NCBI GenBank assembly: GCA_000499405.2
Contig: HG738137.1
Coordinates: 7,688,001-7,752,000, forward strand
DNA length: 64,000 bases
DNA from: Onchocerca volvulus
Taxonomy: Eukaryota > Nematoda > Chromadorea > Rhabditida > Onchocercidae
Direction of reading: 5' to 3'
The notes beneath the pieces were generated by a model. That model saw only the letters and a list, made by a program, of their open reading frames with translations, did no database searches and was not told where the DNA came from. How positions within the stretch are numbered: the first letter of the stretch is position 1; every line of letters starts with the position of its first letter. Shown in pieces: positions 24,301-38,600 of this stretch. The position numbers were made by a program, and so were the translations under genes.

Positions 24301-25251
24301 GAAAGGTGCATCATTTTATTATTATTTTAATTTTTTATTTTTTTATTTGGCCACTTAAATGCTACAGCTGTGATGTGATTAAATTATGACGCATTTTAAA
24401 ATGCAGCTATTCAAGTCTATTTTTATCCGGTTAGATAAATAAATTCTTATATCTGAAATATAATTGGTGTTGTATTACTACATATTTTCAGTCTATTGAG
24501 ATTTTCTGAAAAATTTTTTTTATACTTCAACCCTACCTATAATATTCAACTTATACAAGTTATTAGAGATGTTTTTGATGTTTCATAAAACATTAATTAA
24601 TTTCAGGTGACTGTGCCGAATGAACTGGGCGGGACAATCATCGGTCGAGGTGGTGAACGTATTCGACGTATTCGCGATGAATCGGGTGCACATATCAAAA
24701 TTGAAGAGGAAGACCCAAACGGTGAACGAATTATTACAATATCAGGCACACCAAATCAGATTGAAATGGCACAATTTTTGCTTCAGCAGTGGTAATCTTT
24801 GAAACATTATGATGTAAAATGTTTTCAGATATAAGGATATTTAATGTCTAGTTCTTTGCTCTTGAACTACGATTACTTGTGATCAATGGTTTCTGTTACA
24901 ATTCACATAACAACAAAACCTTAATTGCTAACAAAGCTTAGGGGAACATTTTCGGTTTCTATGTAAAGGAGAGATTGCTAAGTGAAAAAATTGTTATAAA
25001 AAAAGAGCTTTTACAAGTTAATCAAATAGTCTCAAAGAAGTTTTGGGAACCTCGTTGCAGTGCCATCAATACTTTTGGGTAGAAAGGAAGGAAATTATTC
25101 ATTTCATAGGTAAGAGATTTATAATTTTGAGGGTCTAAATATTTTTAGTCATGAAGAAAATAAAAAAAAAATCGCATTTAGAACTTACTTAATGATTTAT
25201 TTCAGTGTTCGATCTTCAGCTGCTGGACGCAAGTACTTAAGCGCTGGCTAA
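21395..25251 (+). CDS. hrpk-1: hnRNP K homologue (three KH domains)
   Basis: This is a nuclear poly(C)-binding protein of the hnRNP K family, acting in splicing, transcription and mRNA stability. Eight exons: 21395-21598, 22092-22135, 22993-23065, 23442-23570, 23661-23768, 24019-24213, 24607-24791, 25206-25251. All phases close, giving 327 residues. Each KH domain shows its GXXG loop: [14 protein letters not shown] (loop near 56-59), [14 protein letters not shown] (132-135) and [14 protein letters not shown] (264-267). KH2 carries the family run [17 protein letters not shown] and is followed by IPIKGP and a Gly/Tyr/Arg-rich linker. The last exon restores the conserved tail ([14 protein letters not shown]); without that splice KH3 would end at a TAA at 24795. 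The N terminus is basic (MKRQRIEDP). An acceptor (GATTTTAG) seven bases upstream of the ATG suggests trans-splicing. Confidence 0.95.
22178..22308. repeat. GC-rich foldback element in hnRNP K intron 2
   Basis: A locally GC-rich 130-base stretch has two extended arms. The left arm runs GGCAAAACTGG, GAGAAG, TTGGTGGTATG, GGGCCGC; the right arm reads, as reverse complement, GGCAACCGG, GAGAAG, TTGGTATG, GGGCCGC, in the same order. It begins about 40 bases after exon 2. It may be a dispersed foldback repeat or a structured RNA element; I cannot tell which. Confidence 0.6.
23143..23285. repeat. 51-bp direct repeat flanking a palindrome (hnRNP K intron 3)
   Basis: Two identical 51-base copies, at 23143-23193 and 23235-23285, both begin TGTTTTTAAAATCTCG. 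The 41-base spacer contains the perfect inverted repeat TATTAGGTTA / TAACCTAATA. The exact identity points to a recent event. Confidence 0.85.
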
Positions 25252-27388
25252 TGATTTTAATTTGAAGGTTTCATGATCTCTACCTTATTTCATGCATTTT
25301 TTTTCAGATTTTTTCATATTTTGTTCGTATTTCAAGCTTTTCATTTTTCCAGTCGTTTTCAACTATTTTTTAAACTACGAGTTAAATTATATAACTTTTC
25401 TGTTTCAGACATATTGTTATTTATGTCAGTTGATGGAAGTGATGGATTTCTGTGTTTCTAATAAATTCTTCAATTTTTATTTCCTGAGTCGCTAAAGGTC
25501 TTCCAAATTCTGCAGTTTAAAAAGTTTTTGGATTTCCTTTTTAAGAAAATGTTTTGTGATATTTTAAAGGATTGTTTGCATTTCTCAAATTCGTCTTAGC
25601 GTGTATGTATTTGGATATTTGAAAATAAAGCTTTCCATTTCTGAACTATTGCAAATTAATCAGACAGATAACTATAATGCATACGCTTACCACCGCTATT
25701 TTTTTATGAATATGGGTTCTTCTATCTCAGTAAGAATGGAATTACTTTTGAGATCTCTCAACACGAGATGTAATTACAGTTGAATTATCTCTTCCATTCA
25801 AAGATTAGATCATTTAGTTATCGATAAAACGTTTACAAAAATAAATTCTGAAATCACTCTAAATTTTCCAAGCTATTATTGATGTTTCTTTAGCTGGAGT
25901 GAAAAGATATCGTTTCATTATCAGTAAAAATATTTGCAAAAGAAGTACGATCGCTCGAAATTGCCTTATCAGCATTCTTTCCTCTACGAATGCTGCTTGC
26001 AAACTTGCATTTGAGTGTTCACATAATTATACGGCCAAAGATGGCAGAAGAGAAGCAATTGTTGAGTAGATTATAGCAAAGGAATAGAGTTGTAATCAAA
26101 TTATATGATAATATAATATCACTACTATACTGATACTTTATCATCTTTTTTGATTTTAAACATCCTTCAACGTTACATATTGTCTATAATTATGGCCAAA
26201 TGTTGGTTCGCATTTCTCGGTAAATAAAACTAATTGTGTACTTTTGAAGAATTTTGGCAGGACGAGCTATTTGATGATTTGAATTGATTGATGATTTACG
26301 TATTGAATATCAGCTGCCAACGGTAGTGAGGGAAATGATATGCTCTGCTCCTGCAATTGCACAAGAAGCACATTTTTCAAGAAAAATGGGCAAATAATTG
26401 TTGTATAATTGACTTTTGCGGTTCAAATCAAAGTTTAACATTTCTTCTTGAAGCTATTTTTGTCGTGTTTTATTTAAGCATTTCTGGGTTCAATACTATG
26501 AAATAAAATATTGAAAAAAGCTTGGAAATGAAACGAATGAGAACGATTGCAATTCGGGCTTGTCTTCTTTTCTGGGGATTATTTTTCAAGAAGCCAATTT
26601 TGTTCATATTGGAAAATAGAAAATTCAAAAAATTTTAGTACTTGGCTCGAAAAAAGATCGAATTTGTAAGATTTTATAAAATGTTTGGAAACAGCTGCAT
26701 TGCTGTGCTCAATTCTTTTAATCCTTATCTTCATCCTCTTATGTGAAATGTTCCGAAAAACTCAGAAATGATTCATACGTGATTCATATTCATATCGAAA
26801 TTTTGTAAAACAAAGTTTCAATTAATAGTCAATTAATTCAAAGCTTTAATTAGCAATTCATTAATTCAAACCATTTATAAAGGAGGTTATGCAAGATGGA
26901 ATTCTATCTTACTTTTATGTTATATCATAAAATAAATCTGAAAAATAGATGGAAGACTCCGCTCTACCCCTAGTCATCACCAATTTTATGAATTTCCTTC
27001 ATGAAGTGTGGGAAAATTTCCTTTCAATCCGAAAAATTTATAAAATATATATATAATTATAAATCTCTGTGCCTAAAATTATGTTTCTTGCTCTTGAATT
27101 GATGCATGCCGGCTTTGTAAATTGATAGAGGGTAATCGTTGACCTTTATGTTGACCTTTAGAAATTCCTTATGTATGTTTTTGTCCATTTATAGTTGACG
27201 TTGTACTATTCACATATTTGAACTTTAGACATTTAATTCTAGCAATTATTATTTTGTTGAAATTTGTCAATCATTAAAAATATTTTGCTGCTGTATTTAA
27301 CTGAATAAAAATTGAGAGAAATAAAAGTATCAATTTGAAATCAAAGAAAAGTTTAATTTTGAAGCATTTTTGAAGTTTCTTTCCCGAA
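25252..27388. other. Intergenic region hnRNP K to phospholipase
   Basis: This holds the hnRNP K 3' UTR and the upstream region of the phospholipase gene. I see no coding exon; the open frames at 25273-25495 and 25601-25783 have no conserved content. It is AT-rich with no long repeat that I could identify. Confidence 0.5.
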
Positions 27389-30300
27389 ATGATTCTCACT
27401 TGGATGTCATCACTTGGCATGATATTATTACTTTCGTTTATCATATCAGTAATACCTGCTGCCAGAAAAGGAATACCTTTACCTCCAATTGTTTTGGGTA
27501 AGCTGCTAATGATAATTTTTAAGTGGTAGCTAATTTTATAAACTATTACATGCCATGATTACAAATTCTACTAATAATACATTAAGCAAAACAATGAAAT
27601 TACAGTACCCGGTTACGGTGGAGCACAATTTCAAGCAAAACTTACTGGGAAGCCTGAAACTGTACATTATTGGTGTTCTCGACATACGGATGATTTCTTC
27701 GAATTATGGTTAAATTTGGAGCTATTCTTGCCAGCAGTGATCGATTGTTGGGTGGACAATATGAAGTAAGTTTTTGATCAAAAGTTATTGTTGAAAATTA
27801 ATTATTAAAATTAATCAAAAATTTCCGTATTTTTAAATATTGAGTATTAGAAATAGAATCCCAAAAATGAGCATTAGACAAGATTTTGTCGAGTTCTCAT
27901 CTCGAGAATCATTATATCTCGTTTTATATACAATATTTGAAGATTGGTATATAACACAACCACAAATAAAACATCAAATATGCCGGGTGTCCTGGTTGAA
28001 GTTCCCGGATTCCGGAATACAAATACGGTGGAATGGTTGGATACATCAAAAGCATCGGAAGGACGCTATTTTACGGATATTGTTGAAGCACTATTACCAC
28101 TTGGCTATCGTCGAGGTAAAAATATTGTAGGTGCACCGTATGATTGGAGGCAAGCTCCAAGTAAGCCTTTCATCTCAATTTCTGATTTTATTTTGAAGTA
28201 AAAATTTCATAACACTTCATACATAGCTCAAAAATTTGAATCACAAATTTTTATGGAAATAATTCTTTAAAGTTACCGAAATTCAACCATTTTTCAAAAT
28301 TTTCCAAATTTTCTCAGCGAAAATAAATGAAAAAAGAGGTAAATGAATTAAAGTTGCAGATGAGCTTCAAGAATATTATTCAAATTTGACAGAATTGATT
28401 GAAGAAACGTCTCGTTCTTATGGCCAAAAAAAAGTGATCATTATTACACATAGTATGGGCAGTCCAGTAATGCTCTACTTTTACAACAATATCGTCACAC
28501 AGGTTTCCATTTAATCTTCATCAATTTCTTGCTATTATTTTGATTAATAATTCTAAATTTTAGTCATACTTGGGATTAAAGTTTGAAATTTCCCTGAAAT
28601 AATTCAAGTAAAAATAAGAAATATTTCGAAACATATTTGAAAAGTTAAAAAGATTTTTTTCAAAAATAGTTAACATATATCTTTCTAAACTAAATTCAGT
28701 TCTAACATGTCCTTTTTTTCTTTTTTTTTTTTCGAGAATGGTTGGACTTTTGTATTCTTAGAAATTTCAAGTAATCCGAAAAGGATTGTTATCCTGCAAA
28801 AAAAAAGATTTTCAAGAGAAAATGTCATGTAATGTCATGCAAGTTACTCTAGCATGCAGCAGGTTTAGATTGCATATCATGCAAATTAGTTGGCATGCAG
28901 TGAGTTTGCATTGCACGCTTTCATTATAATATCTTGCTAGACAACAATTTAATATTTTTCTTTTATATTTCTGCTAGTGTAATTACTATATTTTCAGTAA
29001 ACTTTTCATTATTTTCTCAAGTTTGATAACATTTTTAGTAAAAAATTCATAAATAATTTTCTAAATTCTTAAATGGAAATTAACAGGAATGGAAGGACAA
29101 ATTTATTTATTCGCATATTTCAATAGCTGGTGCTTGGGGTGGTTCTCTTCAAATTATCCGTCTTCTTGCTTCAGGTGAATGTGTAAGTAATGTGCTGTTA
29201 GTTCTACAAAAAAATATTTCCGTCTTAAATTCAATAAACTTTTTGTTTTAATTTTTTTTTTTCTAATGATTTTATAATTTATCCGAAAATTCGAATGAGT
29301 AAATCATATAATTGAAATGTGAAATTTGTGGTTGTTTAAAAGCAAATGACATCTCAAGCAAATGAAATCGAAAAGGCGTTATTTATCTGATAAAAGTTGA
29401 CAAGAGCAAATTATTCCTGATTTAATTAGCTGATAATATGTGTATAATAATCACTCGGAAGATGTGATAAAAGAAGCTCAACTGGTTGTAGTCAATTATG
29501 CTTGATAAAATTATCGTTCAAATAATCACTGATGGATAAAGATTTAATTATTGATCCAATTTTTTGAATTATTCCCAAAGTTATTGTGTTTTAAAGGTAA
29601 AATTGTAGGCTATAATATGAATCAGTATAGAATTTTATTACCGCCAAGCTCATTGCGTGAAATGCAACGATCATTCACAAGTTCAACATTTCTTTTTCCA
29701 AACTACAATGTTTGGAGTAAAGATGAAGTAAGTGCTTCTTCTCATCAAGGCTTAAAATAAAGGAGAAATTAATTCGAGGAATGAAACGAAAGTAAATAGA
29801 ATGTTTTATTTACTTTTTGGAAGAGAACAGAATTGCAAAATTGTCACTTATTTATGTAAATATCATTTGTTTGCATAAAAAAGTTAATTAGATGCCAGTA
29901 ATTTACATAGGAAAATTGATTAGATCATACATACAGTTGCAAAAACGGATGAAAGATTTTGAGGAATAGATGAAAATAACGGTTGATTTTTTTAATCAAT
30001 TTGTTGAATTTAAAATTAAATGAAGTTTAATTGGAGAAACAACTTTAATGAGTTGATTTACTACTAGGTATTTGCAACAGTTAGCGACAAAAATTATACG
30101 CTGAAAAGTGTGGAAGAATTTTTTCAAGATATTAATTATGAAGTTGGTTGGTATCAATATCAGAATACAGCTTATTTACTTGGCAATTTTAAGGCACCGA
30201 ATGTTGCGGTACGATTTAATCTGTAAATTTGCTGTATCTATAAATTTCCGGATCAGAGATAATTTTAATATATTAAACAGTCTATAATTCCATATATCCA

Positions 30301-31058
30301 TCTATCTCATTCAAATCATTTTAGATAAAATTGAAAAATTTCGTAATTCTTCTCTCTTAACTACAATAAACCATTTCCAGATACACTGTATTTATGGATA
30401 CGGTATTGAAACACCGGAACTTTTCCAGTGGTCCTCACTGTGGTTCCCGGATTATCAACCACATACCACTTATGGAGATGGTGATGGTACTGTCAATCGA
30501 CGTTCTCTAGAAGCGTGTAAAAAATGGATCGGTAAAAATGGTGGCAAAAAGGTACCAATCTTTATGTAAACAACCAAAATATTTTTTTCTGTGTTGAGCT
30601 TTTTCACATATTTTTAATCTTTGAAATAAAATTATCGCACGTTATCCATAAATAATCCTTATCAATTTTTTCAAAAATTTTTAATAAATTACTCATACAT
30701 TTCGAAAATTTTGAATCTTCAAAGTATTCGTAAGTACTTTGCTAAAAATATTACGAAAAAAAAAATAATAATAAAGTGAAATTTCTGTCCATTATTTGCG
30801 TAATTCAACTTCTGTTCGATTTGCATCTGAATATCGCAAACATTATAATTAATTTTAAATGATTGAAAATTAAGAAAAGAAATTACTCGTAAGTTCTGAT
30901 TCAAAGAATGTATATGAAGTGATACGATCTTCATTATCGATTGAATCAGCTCATTGCAGATATCTACGTATGCAATCAAGGATGGCGAACATGTGGAAAT
31001 TATGTCGCGAGAGCCAGTGATCGAATTGATAAAAAACATTGTACTTATGAATAGCTAA
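27389..31058 (+). CDS. Lysosomal phospholipase A2 / LCAT-like acyltransferase (PLA2G15 family)
   Basis: This is a secreted or lysosomal alpha/beta-hydrolase that deacylates phospholipids and transfers the acyl group to an acceptor. Nine exons: 27389-27497, 27606-27765, 27943-28160, 28360-28502, 29087-29174, 29597-29727, 30068-30208, 30381-30551, 30960-31058. All phases close, giving 419 residues (human 412). Residues 1-25 are a signal peptide (MILTWMSSLGMILLLSFII). The mature start PPIVLVPGYGG matches the family. Catalytic elements: nucleophile Ser near 194 in THSMGS, Asp in YGDGDGTVN (near 363-365), His near 398 in GEHVEIM. Other hallmarks are WLNLELFLP, VRGAPYDWR-like VGAPYDWRQAP, and HISIAGAWGGS. 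The protein could equally be called an LCAT-like acyltransferase; membership of the lysosomal branch rests on NYTL, FFQDI and the tail. No lipid-pathway neighbours. Confidence 0.95.
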
Positions 31059-32696
31059 TGAAAAAAGGACTCTCTCTTATTGGCATTTTGGACCTTTTTT
31101 TTTTTTTTTTTTTTAAATAGAAAATAAAATGCCATCTTAAATATCAACTACATATTAAAAACAGGAATAAATTCATATCTGTTCTTTGAATTTTAAATTT
31201 ATCAAAATATCTATTTCCCTTATCAAGTTGCTGAATATTCGACAGTAACAGAATTGGTAAGTATTATACCTCAATTCATTATACATACGGTACATATTAA
31301 GAGCATCAAAAAGTGACAATTCGATGGATAAATGCTTGACAAGGATGATAGAAAGGAGAAAAGTTGAGTTAAGCTCAATAATTCAAGTTTGATTCCAGGT
31401 TTGATGCTTGGGGACTTATACCACATGTTCGGGAAGATCTCGACCATAATTATCAGGTCACGACCAGGGTTATCTGTGGCTGATTAATTATTACTATGGC
31501 AGTCAAGACTCACCATGCAATGCACTTTGTTACGCTTTTGATGGTATAGCAGACTGCTCCCTAGATTTGAACCATAGCAATTAAATTCACAGCGGTCATT
31601 TAGTCACGAGACCAAGTTAACAAATTAGACAAACTATTAAATTTATGGATGCCTAAACGTATTTCAATCCACCTCCCATTTGGTAACCACTACCTATTTG
31701 ATAAGTGGAACACGCATCATTATGTCTAATAGTGGAGGAGTTTACACGTGAAACACGTACCATCACGTCTTTTGCCGTTGTAACTTATACCTGTATTCTA
31801 CTGCTCAGTACAAATTGTTCCGCACTTTCTGCTTTTAATGTAATCCATAATTTCTCACTTCAAGAATATCCACAGAAATATTTCCTAGAATTCATTAATT
31901 ATTATTTTTACCGCTTATATTGAAGAGCAGCTATCGTTACTTATCAGATCATATTAAAAATGAAGATATCTCTTCGTAAAAATCAATTTATTCTAATGTA
32001 GGTCTAGAAATATTCACTTTGAAATTTTCTCCGTGAAATTAGGTCAAATCCATCTTAAAAAGGAAAAAAAATAAAGAAACAAAACAAAATACAAAAAAAA
32101 TAAGACAAAATGAAATACCCTAAATTACAAATTAATAATTTGAAAAAAAAGAAAAAAAAAGGAAACAATGTTGTCATTTATAAGCCACACTATTATGTGT
32201 AAAAACAAGTTTGCCAAATAATTTTTGATTTTGAGAATGATTACTTCATAGAGTTGCTCTACAGAAAACAAAAAAAGCATTTCAAAATGAGTGTGAGGTC
32301 AAGATCAGTATATACCTTATCCAAATCCTTTCTAAAAGAGGATTATCCTGAATCTTCTGCAAAAAATATTATTAAAATGAGATGGTATATTCTTGTCAAA
32401 ATATGAAAATGTTGAGTTTATTACGCAGCACATAACAGATTTTTCTCACAGTCGCTTAATCGGTATTACTATTTAAAATTCGGAAATTTAATATATATTA
32501 TGAAATTAATTATGGAAAATTTAGAACTCGCCACTTATTCAGTCCAAGTTCTTCCCTAGTTAGAACATCTTATCTTAGAGTTTAAAAAAAATTATGGAAT
32601 GGGATATAAAAAGATGTGTTACAAAAATAACAAAGTACCAGCAATAAAACAAAATATAGAATGATAAGCAAAATAAGACAAAAAAATAGTCATTAA
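31059..32696. other. Convergent intergenic region
   Basis: The phospholipase (plus) and THADA-like (minus) genes end facing each other across 1.6 kb. It contains a poly-T run near 31099-31114, a GC-richer stretch at about 31380-31770 of possible dispersed-repeat origin (including a tRNA-like piece) and AT-rich DNA beyond. No exon is evident. Confidence 0.5.
31562..31622 (-). repeat. Possible tRNA-derived (SINE-like) fragment
   Basis: On the minus strand GGTCTCGTGACTAAATGACC is followed about 25 bases later by GGTTCAAATC. These resemble the A and B boxes of a tRNA promoter. No acceptor stem or cloverleaf closes around them, so it is not a functional tRNA gene; a degraded tRNA-derived repeat is the most I would suggest. 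Confidence 0.25.
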
Positions 32697-35600
32697 TCAT
32701 GATGTTAATTGCAGAACACTATTTAAATATTCATTACATATTGGAATGGCTTCATTATAAGGATTTGAAGCACATGCATCAAATAAATGAGTATGTTTAT
32801 TATTATTAAAATTATCATATTTGCTAACAAACTTTTCAACTTCGGGGTAATATTGTACGAACCACCAAAATAAAATTTCCGGATTCAGTGAAGTGATTTT
32901 TAAATTAACCATATGAGAACACAGTTCTGCCACCTGCAAATTTCTCTTAATTTTAGGAAGGCAAAAGTCGAAACTAATAAGGTTCATGTGGACATTTTTC
33001 CAAAAACTATATTTTATGTTTTAATTGTTAAAACACTATTTAATAACAATAATGATTTCGATATCACTAATATATTCAAATAGAAAGCACAGCTACTTCA
33101 GGCTTAGCGTTTCCAGACATCGCCAGTATTTAATATTTTTTCGAAAAACCCGTGCAAAATCAATAAACTCGTAATAAATGATAAAAAAATATATTAATAT
33201 ATATCATAAAACAGAAAAGAAAACTAACTTGTTCTCTGATTTTTTCGTTTTCGCTTTTCAACAACAAAACGATGATTTTACACAGTTGAATGTCTGGATT
33301 ACCTGCAATTAGAAGTTCAGTACTATAAGCTCTGGAAAAAGATTATATGCGGATATTGGAACAACAAAATAAAAACCTTTTTTTAAAAGCAATTGCAAAG
33401 CCCGAACAGCTATGGTTTGAACTTTTTGATCTTCGTTAACAGCACTGTTGTATAACCATTCAAAACGCCATTCATTATGATTCAGTTTTATAAGCAGGAG
33501 ATTTGCTAAATGTCGGTTGTTCTGCCTGTAACAAATCAAAATTTTATCAAAAAAAAAAAGAATAAAACTGACTTTGGAAAGATTCTGTTTATAATACACG
33601 TGACTATTGCCAATAACTTTTACATTATAATTCTCTACGAAAAATTTTCACAGATTCATCAAAGCTCATTCGTTTTCAATAGCAAAGCATTGCAACTAAA
33701 GTCATATCACCACATTAAATTTCAAAATAAATTTAACCTTGTCATTGTGATCAATTCGTCAATGAAATGCTTTAGAAAACAAGCATCAAACAATTTCGTT
33801 ATATCTGTCGCTGAGTTATTGAGAAACAGGGTCAAAATCTGTAATGTGCCTTCATATTATATGATAAATTTGAAAATTTTCTAAAAAATGAGGAAAAATT
33901 TAAACATCATAAGTATTTATCATTCTTGCTTTCTACTAGTTCACTTTTTATTTTTTATTTAAAGGTGACTTACATAACGTTGTACAAATGGTCCTGAATT
34001 TCGAATGTCTCCGATTACTAACTGAATCATTTCAGTTTCAGTAAATTTCACTGTGGTTGATTTCGACAGTGCTCGCCAGAATTCAAAACGCAGGGCTTTA
34101 TTGTTCATCACCAAATTCTTGATTTCAAAAGAAATTTTGTTGTCTAAAATAATCCCTACTAATTATTAAGTCTAAATTGATGCTTCCTTCAAACCGAAGT
34201 GATATAGAAACATTCTGGAAGAAAAGATATTGCTCGCATATTACAACATGAAGTAGTAAAAAAATAATTTAAGCGATTTTCAAGGGTATACCAGGAAAAT
34301 CTACTTGACTAGAAATTAAATATTTCAGAAAATGTCAGATACTCGTAATATTTTATAGCTTTGTTTTATAGCAAACGTAACTTCAACTTCTCTAGCAATC
34401 CATTTTGCTAAGGGTCTGAAAACCAATACTGCATCTGATGAAACAAATTCTTCTACGAATGATGCCGTGAACTGATGTCTGATTTTAAGAAGCAGTGTTA
34501 CAAACAAAAACCTATTATAATCGCACCTGAAAATAACTACGACGGATATTGTTATACAAGTTAATATAGTAATGTTATATTTACACATAACTGGTTAGTA
34601 ATTTTCAAAGTTTTAAGAACGAAATAATTAACAATATTTTCTAATAATATTTTAATTTTTCTAATAATGTTTTTTGCACTTTGAAGCAATGATTTTCAGT
34701 TGCTTAAATCCGAAGACCTATTAATTGAAATTGAACTACGACAATGAGATGGAATCTGGATTGTATAAGGTTTTCTGCTGTGTGAAACGAAAATTATCTT
34801 GTATGTTTCCAATATCACAATGAATTTTGCAATGAATTTCGCTAAACAGATAGAAAATCACACCATTTTTGGAAATATTTGCCATTTTCGAGTCTTCTGA
34901 TTATCGACTGAATGCAGTTTCGTAATTCACACCCATCAAACGCAACAGCAAGTTCCATTAACTGTAATTTGACTTCTACATAATTTGAGTGCCAAATTTC
35001 TAAATGGGAGAGGATATCATCTGATTTTTCAGTCGATAATCAAGTTGTTTGATAACTAATTAGTATTTAAATAAAATACCATAAGCATAACTGCACAAAT
35101 TTCATTTTGAGCACATGCAGTAAGATCAATTTTTGAAATCCATTTTAACAGAAAATGAGCATCCTGAAACAATCGTAGTACAGTTAATCAGCGGTACAAG
35201 AAACAAACCGTTAATTTGAAATATTAAAGAGGAAAACTGCATAGTAAATATTACCATTGCAGGATTGAATTAGAACGAATGAATCTTAACTAAAATTCTA
35301 AAGAACAATTACCACTGTATACTTTTGGTAACATAAAAATAAACAACGCAATATGGGTATCACACGAATGTTTTCATACCTGAATTTCGCAAATAGAAAT
35401 AAGTGCCGCTGCAGATAATTCGCGAAGTTTCATAGCACGACAAGATAAAGAAAATTTTAATAGTGGCAGAAAATAAGTTGCAAGTGAATAAATGGAAGTG
35501 TGTCGTGGAGAAGGAAACAAATGAATGAGAAGAATTAAAACAGCGAACATTCTCAGCTGCGAAACAGATTTCTCGTTCTCGTGAAATTGTCGATGTAACG

Positions 35601-38600
35601 AGTCATACAATAATGGGAATCTACAATATTCAAATTCGATTTATTTTACTTGATTTTACTTCATTCATTTTTAAACAATAATATTCTTATGCCTCTATTA
35701 ATGCACAATTTTAAGAAATGAATTCAATTAGAAATAAAAAATAGAAATTGTTAGCGACAAGAGACATTAAATTATCTACTGTGTGCCTATATATGTTCCA
35801 GTTGACTTTCAATAATTTCAAATATTGCGATAAGATTTTCAAACAAATTTAAAGAAGAAAAGAAGAAGAAAAAGAAGTTTCAAATATTAAATAATCAATC
35901 TTTATGACTTTTCAATCAACAGCCATGTAAACCTGAAATATCGGTAGAAAGTAGCTGAAGTACAGAAGTCATCTTTATTATCGGAAAAATTTCATCTGAA
36001 TTGGCTAACCTCGTGAAGAACTCAAAAGAGGACAAGCGATTTTTTTCATGTGGATGAAATGAAAGTTGCATGTTTCGAGGAATACCAAACATCCGATTGA
36101 TCAGTGCAGCAAACAGTTGTGATGCAGCACTCCGTACTGCCCAACTCTTAGAATTGAAACAAGCAAAACAGACGTCCACTGCAGATTCGATATAGCACAG
36201 AACTAATTCCGATAGGCAACTATTCAAGAAAATAGCTCGCATGATATTGATATTGTGAACTCTGAAAAATTCAAAAAATAAAACGGATCTTAAAAAGAAT
36301 TGCTATTGATTAAGGAACTAATTACTTATCTGATTAGTAAAGTGAGATTTCCATTATCAAAACCATGAATTAAGCTATGATAAGAAATGAATATACCAAA
36401 ATATTTTTGAAACTTTAAACTAGCTGATGATGCGCTTTAGTATAGCGACTGATTAAAATCATGCGGTTGAAAATAACTCGGTTGGTGAACGTCTATAAAA
36501 AAAAGTATTGCTATCTCCGGTATACTGCCTAAATAATAAAAAAAGTCTAATAAAGAATCTATCAGAAAACTCACTGTGCTTCATATGACCTTCCATCATT
36601 TTCAAGCATTTCAAACATAGATATCATCGTTGTTTTCAAACACTGTGCATCATTTGTGATCGGTTCCTTTATAAGAATTGAAACAATTAACTGCGGTAAA
36701 CCAGCACTTCGACGTGTTGCACACAACATGTCTAGAAAAATCGTTCAAATCACTATAATATCTACAGTATGGGTACTTTGTCCACACCGAAGGTATTAGA
36801 AAATCAATGCTGCTTAAGTAGCGTATGGAAACTAAATTTATTTTTCATTCTAATTAAAACACAATTAATATTACAACCAAAATTTCCTAATTTTGAATTC
36901 GATACAATAAGAAAATGACGTATTTGAAATATTATTGAAGCAGAAGTAAAGATAGGGATTTGAAATTTTTTTTGAAATATATCGAAAGAGTTGCAAGATT
37001 TTAATAATAATGGTCTCAGTGAAATTAATTATTCTCTATTAATTCGTCTAACTAAATTTTATAGTTCAAGTTACAAAGAAATAACATCAAAGAACTAACT
37101 CTTTCCACTACCAATTAACTCAATAATTTGCTTTACCCACGCCTCTGGCTGAAGTAAATCCATGAATCCTGGACTGTCAGATGAAGTGAACGACCAAAGT
37201 TTTGCACATAATGCTTCAAATCCCTCAACTGCTGTTTCGACAGCACCACAGTGTTTACATTCCGTAAACTGCCGCCAATAATAACTGCATATACATTGCA
37301 CAGCTTCCGAAGATAGTACAGAATTTCCGAACAACTAAAATAAGTTTAATTTCTCTGACCTTAAAATAAAAGCTGTAAGTAAAACTGAAATAATTTACTT
37401 CCTTGAATGAAAATAATGAATCACTACAGCATCCAATACTATTTCACAAACGATGCAATTTCAAGTACGACGAAAATATTTTGTATTTTATGGAAGTAGA
37501 ATTTCCATAAAATAGAAAAAAAAAATTAGTAAAAATCATTTCTAAAAAGTGAAAAGCGAAAAGCCAAAATGTATGAATAAACGAACTTTTGTGATTATTA
37601 TACAAAATATTGCAGAAACATATTTATGTGAACGCCAACAACTTGCCAATAATGCCTGACAGAAATCTGTACTTTCTTTTAACTGTTCGAAATCTTTAAT
37701 ATTTACTGAAAATGAACTTTAAATTTTTAGCACTCATAGCGGATTAATCAATTTGGAACAGTCAAACATAGTTCATTTCATAATAATCTTATCCAGAACT
37801 CAAAATAAATATTCAGAACAATAAATTTTAAAATTCTCAGAGATGTGCTTGGAGACTCACCAATGATCTTTAAATGTTCATCAGGAACAAAACCTTCCGG
37901 TGACATGCTGTTTACAACGGGCGCTACCAACTCGCTTATTTGGAAACACAACGGTAATAAATCATGATTAACCAATGTAACACACCAATCGTTGTTCGTC
38001 CTAAATTAATATCAAAAGGAACAGATGAATAAAAGGAAAAAAAAAAAATAAAAATGGTGATAACTAAAAACGATATTTACTGAAACGGATGATATGTAAA
38101 AGCGTCTTCAGTTTCGTCAGATAAGAGATATGATGCGAAAATGTGGGCAATTCTGGTAAAAAAAAAAAAAAAAATTCCAGTGCACTGAATAATCTTACAG
38201 AATAGATTGAAAATCCAGAAGTTCCAATATTACACTAATTGCGCTTAGTATGGAATAAACGAAGCCTTGGTCGGTTGCTATCATTAGAAAATCTTCCGAA
38301 ATGAGTTTTATTCGATCTTTGCAAACATTAACGAGATATTGAAAAACATCTTTTAAGTTATCGGGGTTTTTCTTAAGATAAAAGCGCAAGCGATAACTGG
38401 ATGTAAGTGTGAATAGTGACCGAATGGAGAACATCTGTTGTTTCGTTTCTGTGAAATATGAAGCGTAATTCTGCAAATTTTGACTTTATAAATCAAATAA
38501 AGTTAAACTGCTTTAAACACAAAAATTTTAATCATTGCCAGGTATCAGCTTCAGTTAAAAGGGAATATTAACCTGAACTTCAATTATGCTGTATAGAAAC

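Noticed and set aside
30719..31039. Minus-strand ORF of 106 codons
   Set aside because: It is antisense to the last phospholipase intron and exon, whose frame and His motif are clearly conserved.
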